Assembly: GCA_032629725.1 (NCBI GenBank) | Contig: JAFEVB010000010.1 | Location: 62,001-126,000 of the forward strand | Direction of reading: 5' to 3' | DNA: 64,000 nt | Source: Gremmenia infestans | Lineage: Eukaryota; Ascomycota; Leotiomycetes; Helotiales; Hamatocanthoscyphaceae | Part shown: in pieces, positions 57,496 through 64,000 of the stretch | Layout of the letters: every line of letters starts with the position of its first letter | How positions within the stretch are numbered: the first letter of the stretch is position 1 | Program-made: the position numbers and the translations under genes | Notes under the pieces: model-generated | Database searches by the model: none | Seen by the model: the letters and a program-made list of their open reading frames with translations, nothing else | What the model was told of the DNA's origin: nothing

Positions 57496-58918
57496 GTTAA
57501 GGAGTGTGTCTGGTCTTGTTTGCTCCAACGCTCTTGGTATTAAGGTTTGAAGAGCAAAACATTCATCCCTATTTTAATTCCTTGCTGACGCTTGGCAAGG
57601 TCGACGTATATGTCATTGTGAATTGGTCAATCCTGCTTTATATTCACCGCAAAAATGATGCTTCCTGTGAATTGGATTTGAAGCAACTTCCTGAACAACT
57701 CTAGAAGATGTGCGTCCGGAGAAAAGTCTTCCACTTTCTTCTTGGGCTCTTTTAAGAATCTATGCCATATGATCAGATGTACTAGAAAGACTTCTATTTC
57801 TTAGTTCCGCAAAGTTTTGCACACCTTAAGGTTATTAAGAAGTCTGATGTTTAATACTATAGCAATTCCCACCAACTGGACATGCCAGCGAAATGAATAA
57901 TATATTCATTTATATTAACCAAACTATTCCCGTGATGTGCTGTGATGCAGTCCGATCTTGTTTACCTACCTTGGTTTCTCTTTAAAATTTTTCGTCTTTT
58001 ACTTGAAGTTTCAGTAGTCGGTATTCTTTTCCTCATCAGTGGACTCTTTCGCGCCATCTCTACCTAAGTACGGAGAGATAGTTTTCACAGATATCTCTCC
58101 ACCTCCACCTCCACCCTACTCCCTTTATCAATAAAAATCACACCACACCACTACCCCACGCTTCCACCTCTAGCACAACGACTTAAATTTTGCCACCCTC
58201 TTCCCCCTAAGTCCTACCTATTCACTAAAGACAACTCGACATTCCTCACATGGTTAATCATAACCTGATCTCCATACTACCGCGTCTGTTCTCACGCCTC
58301 TCTACAGCGTGTTGAAATTCCTCTATTCCCTAGTGAGACTTTGCTTTAACGTGCATCGGCTTTTAACCTCCCATGTCCTCTCAAACGATTAAAGACATGT
58401 GTTCTTGAATTATATAAATACAAATCCTCGTTATATCGATCAGCTAATGCATTTTCAGCCGGCTTTTGCCCACATTAACTTTCTACAATGTTATATGGGG
58501 AAGAACTTGGCTGGACATTGTTATATCTAGAATATAATTTACTTGCGTAGTGTTTTATCTCCATGGTAGAAGGTAAAGAGGGGGCACATGCCTATTCTAG
58601 TTTTAGACGATTTATGAGGCAAGAAACTATGAAATTCCAGTCCTAGAATAATACATCCCCTTTTCTTACAATGCAACTTGTTCTATATACTCCTTCTACT
58701 AATTCTAATCTTATCTTTTCCGCCCTTTCAATTCCCGCTCGTGCTTGAACCCTAATTTCTATCTATCGATTAAATCTGCTATAATACAAAGCACATTTCC
58801 TAAAGCCCGCTAAAAGCTAAACCACCGCTCCAAAACTCGAGAGCCCTGCTAATGCCTATTTACAAATAAAAGCTTACACGCGCTATGCTATAATCTAGGG
58901 AGAACCACTCATAACCAC
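57496..58918. other. Intergenic, no gene seen
   Basis: No supported gene in 1.4 kb between two paralogues. The stretch is AT- and pyrimidine-rich. It includes CCACCT repeats near 58102-58118. Confidence 0.45.
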
Positions 58919-60682
58919 CTAAGCAAAAAGCCCCGCCGGAGGTACTTGCGGCTCCGGACCATGCAACTTCCAATAAAGCTCCAGACAGTCGACCCCCAGA
59001 TTGGGTTCAGGCTCCCATGTATCCTCGTAGCCCTCTCCGACCCACTTCACCAGATACTCTCGATAGAGCATGCCTTTTCTGTCGCGCACGTACAGTCCGG
59101 CTTTCTTCTTCCAGAAGCCCCAGGCGTGGTTGAGGACATCGGCGACGGCGAATTGGTCTTCTTCTTGGTGGTGGTGTGTCTTTGTTGTTTTCTTTGGGTT
59201 CGTGGTGATTGGGTGGGTGGGCTTGCGTATGGGTGTTGATCTGGTGGGTTTGAGGGTAGACTTTGAAGGTGCTTTGTTGGAGGGAGTGGCGGATATAGAT
59301 TTGGTGGGTGAGTTTTGGAAAGGGTGGAGGCGGGTAGAGGGACGAGGTTTTATGGTGTTTGATTGTGTGACTTTTGCAGTTTTTCGTCTTATTTTGATTG
59401 GCGAACCTTTCTCGGAGACCTTTCGGTAGCTCCTTTTAGGCTTTGTTGTAGCTATGCTTTCTCCCGTAGATAATTCCTTCGCAAGCTTGATATTGGAATT
59501 CTTGGTGTATCCTGAAGATTCATGCATCTCTGGAGTAATCTGGCGGTTTGTAATGATGGGTAAAAGCTGGTGGGTAGATCTTCGTGACTTGGAAAAGGGG
59601 CATGTAGGGGACGCCTTCTCAAATATGGTCCCGTCACCTGACTGTTGCAATGTCTCCTTGATAGCTGTTGCCACCCAGGCATTCTCTTGCTCAGGATTCT
59701 CTCCGGCGTCCAACTCTTTCTTCTCGACCATAGGTTCATAGCTCACGATTGCCTCCTTAGGAACCTTCTTCCAAACCAGGAATACACCCCTCACCTCCTC
59801 CTCGGAAATTTCATTCTCGGTAATGAAACTCCGCACTACTAAAGCGTCCCATAGCTGTAATGCGTCGATGATAAGAGCGTCTCTATCAAGTAGTTGTGTA
59901 GAAATAGTGCACAAGTGACGGTTTTTCTGTTCATTCCTAAACGCCATCATAGCATGCTCAATCTCCACTATCTCCTGCGCTCCAATAGTCGTAGCATCTT
60001 CTGTCTGGAAATCACCTCCGCTCAAATCTATTCCTGCTTTGATAACCTTCTCCCGCTGTGACTTATGGAGTTCACCAGTCTTCCAATTCGCTACAGCTTG
60101 GCGATACTCGGTCTCTACAAATGTCTTCAGGCTTTCAGTCTCCTTATCAATGTCAGATCTGTAGCGTCGTAGTACCACGAAGGGACTACTCGCTAGAAGC
60201 GTTCGCCGATCAGAAGTATCGATAGTGGCGTTAGCGTGACGTTGAAGTTTGCAGTGACTGAGGAAAAGTTTGGATAGAGCTTTGTATGTGGTTGGGAAGG
60301 CGAGGTTGGGATAGGTGGTGAAGAGACCAACGGAGAGAGGTGAGCTGAAAGATGACGGGAGAGTGTATGTAACACAGCCTAGAGATTTTGGGAGAGCTGG
60401 GTTTTGGGAAGGTATGGATTCGCTCCAGCGGTTAGGGAATTCGACGTTCTCATCGATTTGTCCCCATTCTGCTTTGATTTTGGATGGAGATAGTGTTCTT
60501 GTTGCTTCTGGAGTAGTTGGCCACAGGTAAGGGTTTGTGAATGGGCTGAGTGGCCATGGCTTTTTTGCCTCGTTTGGATCTAATAAAGGAGTGCGTGGTT
60601 GTGTGGTGGTCTGCTTTGCCCAAGGCGATGTGTAAGGGCCCCTTGAAACAATAGGTTTGTGGACTGCCTTGGCCCTTGCCAT
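58919..60682 (-). CDS. Chromodomain protein with an N-terminal module of unknown type (587 aa), paralogue C
   Basis: This is one intronless frame. Residues 1-110 are Pro/Ser/Thr-rich. About 105-175 form a conserved-looking block (TYTLPSSFSSPLSVG, then KLFLSHCKLQRHANATID and FVVLRRY). About 255-312 carry the module shared with both neighbours (HLCTISTQLLDRDALII, then GVFLVWKKVPKEAIV). A basic Ser/Thr/Pro linker (about 370-505) follows, then a chromodomain at about 511-575 (FAVADVLNHAW, YLVKWVGEGYEDTWEPEPNL, LELYWK). The Phe, Trp and Trp/Tyr positions suit a methyl-lysine aromatic cage. Chromodomains bind methylated histone tails; the rest is unrecognised. There are no reverse transcriptase, integrase or other transposon domains. 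The gene is the intact member of a tandem array of three. Confidence 0.85.
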   Translation of the reverse strand: MARAKAVHKPIVSRGPYTSPWAKQTTTQPRTPLLDPNEAKKPWPLSPFTNPYLWPTTPEATRTLSPSKIKAEWGQIDENVEFPNRWSESIPSQNPALPKSLGCVTYTLPSSFSSPLSVGLFTTYPNLAFPTTYKALSKLFLSHCKLQRHANATIDTSDRRTLLASSPFVVLRRYRSDIDKETESLKTFVETEYRQAVANWKTGELHKSQREKVIKAGIDLSGGDFQTEDATTIGAQEIVEIEHAMMAFRNEQKNRHLCTISTQLLDRDALIIDALQLWDALVVRSFITENEISEEEVRGVFLVWKKVPKEAIVSYEPMVEKKELDAGENPEQENAWVATAIKETLQQSGDGTIFEKASPTCPFSKSRRSTHQLLPIITNRQITPEMHESSGYTKNSNIKLAKELSTGESIATTKPKRSYRKVSEKGSPIKIRRKTAKVTQSNTIKPRPSTRLHPFQNSPTKSISATPSNKAPSKSTLKPTRSTPIRKPTHPITTNPKKTTKTHHHQEEDQFAVADVLNHAWGFWKKKAGLYVRDRKGMLYREYLVKWVGEGYEDTWEPEPNLGVDCLELYWKLHGPEPQVPPAGLFA

Positions 60683-61777
60683 GTTGATGGTAATAGTCAG
60701 GCGTGGATGAGAGGAGAGGTGGTGAAGTTGCGGGTATGAGATAATAGCCGAATTAAAGCCTTTTTGGCCGCCTGAACAGTGAGACGAAATGATAAGGTTA
60801 GGCAGGCAATTTATCTGTCGATCTTTGTTGCCCGGTGAGGTTTCGAGACAGGTGGTTGATATATTTCCCTTCTACAGAGATTTACAAAGTGGTGATGAAA
60901 TGATGTCACGAGGTTGGGTCTTCTGGTGGTTTTTAGTTAAAGTGTTTGGAAAGACTCGGATGACTTCCATTGTACTGTAAGAGAAATTCAAGGGTGAGAT
61001 TAAGCGAGTGTTGCCGATTTTGTAAAATTTGTAAACATACTTCGCTCTTTCCAGCCAATAGAGTGGGGCTGTGGCAAATCGGGGTACAAGTCCCTTACTA
61101 ATCTATAAACGGAACCAGTCTTCAAGCCAGACATAATGGGCTGTGGTATAGGTATTCCATTTCTCTTTCATTCGTGTACTTTATATGGTGTCATTTAAGT
61201 CTGCGGAAGTCAAGGCAATACTTTAGGATTGCGCTTTACTCTCCCCTAGCCCTACTTTCTAAAGACACACACACATAACATTCAAGGAACATAAAAGAGA
61301 CATTCAACTATGACTAGCCAGGGAAAATCATCTATAGTTCGGAGTAGTTCTCCTCGGCCTATTCAAGACTCGTTGTTTCAGATGCGGTCTTGGAAATCTG
61401 ATGCCAAGATTTCGTATACGTAGATAGCCTAATCGGGGCACGATTTAGAGTTCAAGTAATCCAACATCACGTAGTCACATAGACCGCAAATATCTCCCAG
61501 AGTTAATAAAGCCTTCGAGACTTCCGACGGAAAGTGATTTGGCGGATCCTAAACCACAAGTCATGGGAATGTCTGCTTCAGATGTTGCCCCCTGAACCAG
61601 ACAAAGGACTTTTCATTTGGACAAAAAAATTAACTAATAGTTGCATCAAATGGGACTTGTATCTATGTATGAAGTCTCTTTTCTACTATGGTACAATCTC
61701 ACAAACTCTCCAATGGAATATCACACCACGCCGAAGCCGCAATGAGGGAGTCTCAAGAAATCAGGTCTCGATGCCGG
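60683..61777. other. Intergenic, no gene assigned
   Basis: A 37-codon ATG frame at 61310-61423 is too short and unmatched. Otherwise nothing is supported. Confidence 0.4.
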
Positions 61778-62826
61778 CTATTCTCCCACCTGTGGTCTCT
61801 GCTGAGGCTTCTGTTTTCCTTCCCAATAATCGTCCGCAGCAATATCTGTCAAGTTCTCCTCCGGTTCCCACGACTCCGGCGAACCAGCCGCTTTCCACCT
61901 GATGCTGTACTCCAGAAAGTCGTTGCCACTATTATCTCTCCGCGGTTCCCCCGTCTCGGGGTTTGTTGCCCAACGACAGTTGATAATCTTGTCGATAAGA
62001 CAGAATCCCCACTCCCTCATCTTCTCCTCTTCGGTAAGCACGGGCTTGGGCTTCTCCATAGCGATGCCTTTGCTGCCAATGTAGCCACTTCGCAGTTTCA
62101 TTGTGGCGCCCTTCAGTGGCAATCGTGACCGGGTAGTAGCGAGGAGGGAACCTTGATTTTCTTGGCCTTGATTTTCGTTCTCGTCGTTGCCGTCGTCTTC
62201 ATCTGGTTCCATGCGGTCAATACCCTGAGAACGTGTGTGCATTTTTCGAAAGCCTTGTCTCGACACTCGAACACCGGCAGCTTGCGGGATAGCCTCCTCG
62301 AATCCCAATTCTTTGGTTCTCTCTTATTTAATTGCGGTGTAATTCGTACTGTCAACAACAGCTTCCTTCGGCACATGTCCCCACGCCCAAAACTCACGCC
62401 TGTCGAACATCGCTTCGTGTTCGAAATCACCATCTAGAACTCGATTTTGAAGAACGAGGTTGACATCAAAGAGGTTAACACTGCTTTTTGCAAGTTCCTG
62501 GTTGTTGATGCGCCAGACTTTCATGTTGTGCCTTTGCGAACTTTCCTTTTCTAGCAACTGACGCCCTTGTATTCTAAAGCCGCCCCGGACTTCGCCATTT
62601 TCAGACAATCTCAGCTTCACAGTGTCATCATTTGCCTTGCGCTTGTCAGGGTACAAGGAGATAAGGCTGCTCTTGCTCCATGGCTTGGGACCCAAGCGGG
62701 ATTCGTGTTCTCGGCGTTTGAGATGGTCGTTGAGGGCTGTGTTTCGATTCTCCACTGAATCTGGGAAGTTCTGGAAAGCTCGACTTCATAATCACCAGAT
62801 GTTTGTAAAATAGAAGAGACTGGCAT
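61778..62826 (-). pseudogene. Chromodomain paralogue B, interrupted by an in-frame TAA
   Basis: Reading on the minus strand, codons from about 62770 to 62327 carry the shared module (MKVWRINNQELAKSSVNLFD, then REFWAWGHVPKEAVV). They end in TAA at 62326-62324. The same frame continues without shift (ERTKELGFEEAIPQ) for about 180 codons to 61778, including a chromodomain (WGFCLIDKIINCRW, FLEYSIRWKAAGSPESWEP, AADDYWEG). The intact neighbour has both parts in one frame. The only nearby ATG (62826, MPVSSILQTSG) is in another frame; a 44-base intron could connect them but is not certain. Nonsense mutation, stop readthrough or a missed intron are the options, in that order of likelihood. Confidence 0.6.
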
Positions 62827-63771
62827 ACCGAAGACCGAAGGCCATGTCTGATGAGATGTATCTACTACATAATTCCACAGACTCTAAATGGTTCAGGATG
62901 TCTCTCAAGTTGAGTCCCAAGTTGAGACCAAACTTGAGGTTACCAGGATCTTCCTTGACCCTGAGGCAACTTAAACCTATTTACAGAACTTTCTACATCT
63001 TTTAACACCTAAAACTGACTGTCTAGAATTGGGAAAGTTTTCGGCAGTGGTAGCGCAAGAATGCGGAGACATTATGTGGATATGTTACGAAAGACGCATA
63101 GTCCCTTAAAACCATACCCCGCGTATTGAATGCTGGTCCTATAGATCTGGTGATCTTTTCTATTGAGTATCAAACATAGTGGAAGTTGATACATATTCTG
63201 GTAATAAAGCGACTCGGAAAAGGGGGAGGTATGTCGACCGCTTTAGGCCAAGCTCGATCTCACCCCTGGCCTGACCCACTCACCCCACCGAGGTACTATA
63301 GCACCCCACCCCACCAACTTCCCGTCGGCCTGAACTCGACTCGTCAACTGCAACTATCCGCGTTCAAGAGATACACCACGTTCCACGCTCCACGACATAA
63401 TACACTCAACCTGGTTGCTGGCTTCACTTTCTCCAATTAATTCTCCGCGATACCACACCGGCACACCAGAAACCGGAACTTTCCTGACTTGTTCCACGCT
63501 CAATTGCCCAAGGCGCATCTCGAGTCCTCCCCCGCATCAACACAACAGCTTCACAGCACCCTGCACCCTCCCGCACGAACGCCAGCAATCACGAACCTCG
63601 AGAATCTGCCAACTCCGAACGTCTTGGCTTCCTATTTAAAGAGCACCCCTTGTCGAAAATTCCCCATCAAGTTTTCGCTTCACCGCTCCTCTTTTGCTCG
63701 ACGAGAAAAGAAAACGTTTATTCAAATCAACCCGCATCTACGCCTGAATAGCCTCTTCAAAACCTACAACC
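62827..63771. other. Promoter and 5' leader of the E2 gene
   Basis: From about 63180 a C-rich leader runs to the ATG at 63772. Upstream open frames in it are short and overlapping and probably not translated as stable proteins. Confidence 0.45.
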
Positions 63772-63934
63772 ATGTCACAAGTCTCGGCAGGAGCAGCCGG
63801 ACTACTCCAGAGACAGCTAAAGGAAATGCAGCAGGCAAAAGACCTCCCCGGGATATCTTGTGGACTGGTGGACAACAACGTATTTGAGTGGGAGGTGATG
63901 CTGATGATTAGTGACGATTGCAAGTACTACGGCG
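63772..63934 (+). CDS. Ubiquitin-conjugating enzyme E2, Ubc7/UBE2G type (first exon; gene continues past window)
   Basis: Only the first 54 residues are inside the window. MSQVSAGAAGLLQRQLKEMQ and ISCGLVDNNVFEWEVMLMI, then DDCKYYGG, match the N-terminal helix and first beta strands of Ubc7/UBE2G E2 enzymes (ERAD and related pathways), which have Cys-Gly-Leu and FEWEVMLMI-like strands here. The exon ends at GGCG before a strong donor (GTAAGT at 63935), and the intron runs out of the window. The catalytic Cys exon is not visible, so activity cannot be judged. Confidence 0.85.
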
Positions 63935-64000
63935 GTAAGTTCCTCGCACCCCACGCATGACATTATGATACGATATTACATGAATACGAGGGCTGGGCTA

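Noticed and set aside
58919..60682. Chromodomain as the C-terminal end of a retrotransposon polyprotein (chromovirus-type)
   Set aside because: No integrase, reverse transcriptase, protease or LTR sequence is visible near any of the three copies, and the upstream module does not resemble integrase.
61310..61423. 37-codon ATG frame between two chromodomain paralogues
   Set aside because: Too short, no match, and no supporting context.

Overview
This is a nuclear window from a filamentous ascomycete (Pezizomycotina). The reasons are: almost every gene needs short introns of about 45-110 bases with GT..AG ends and CTAAC/CTGAC-type branch points; the gene set is fungal (MED4, LCP5, GPI8, NCS-1, TM9/EMP70, CSN12, a Ubc7-type E2, ARB_00930-type beta-lactamase fold protein, Dal5-family transporter, TauD dioxygenase); and genes are packed on both strands with no operons. 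A Leotiomycete is my best guess, but that is impression only. Exon borders below were worked out by hand from splice signals, reading phase and family similarity.

Layout. 0.7-2.7 kb: an acidic, low-complexity multi-exon gene with a damaged or unresolved 5' end. 4.4-15.4 kb: a membrane protein, a flavin-reductase-like protein, a secreted beta-lactamase-fold hydrolase, a DEDDy-type exonuclease-domain protein that lacks its last acidic residue, a SigF/NTF2-like membrane protein and a small polyQ protein. 17-29.8 kb, housekeeping core: NCS-1 calcium sensor, hemerythrin HHE protein, MED4, TM9/EMP70, LCP5, a LigB/DODA-type ring-opening dioxygenase and a class I glutamine amidotransferase-like protein. 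30-32.8 kb: a possible 62-residue spliced gene and a GNAT acetyltransferase. 33.5-38.6 kb: an apparent catabolic mini-cluster (TauD dioxygenase, divergent Dal5-family transporter, EthD-domain protein). 39.4-45.5 kb: an SDR, an arylsulfotransferase-like relic, an unresolved hypothetical gene and a gene-poor stretch with decayed coding traces. 45.5-55.5 kb: a flavin monooxygenase, a histidine-phosphatase-superfamily protein, GPI8, a DUF7730-like protein and CSN12.

56.2-62.8 kb is the most unusual part: three divergent paralogues in tandem on the minus strand, each with the same unnamed middle module (core LVW-x-x-VP-[KR]-E) followed by a chromodomain or chromodomain-like end. One is intact (58919-60682), one is frameshifted near its N-terminus (56252-57495), and one carries an in-frame TAA (61778-62826). 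The window ends inside the first intron of a Ubc7/UBE2G-type E2 gene.

Of about 47 introns placed, three (NCS-1, MED4, flavin monooxygenase) use GC..AG ends.
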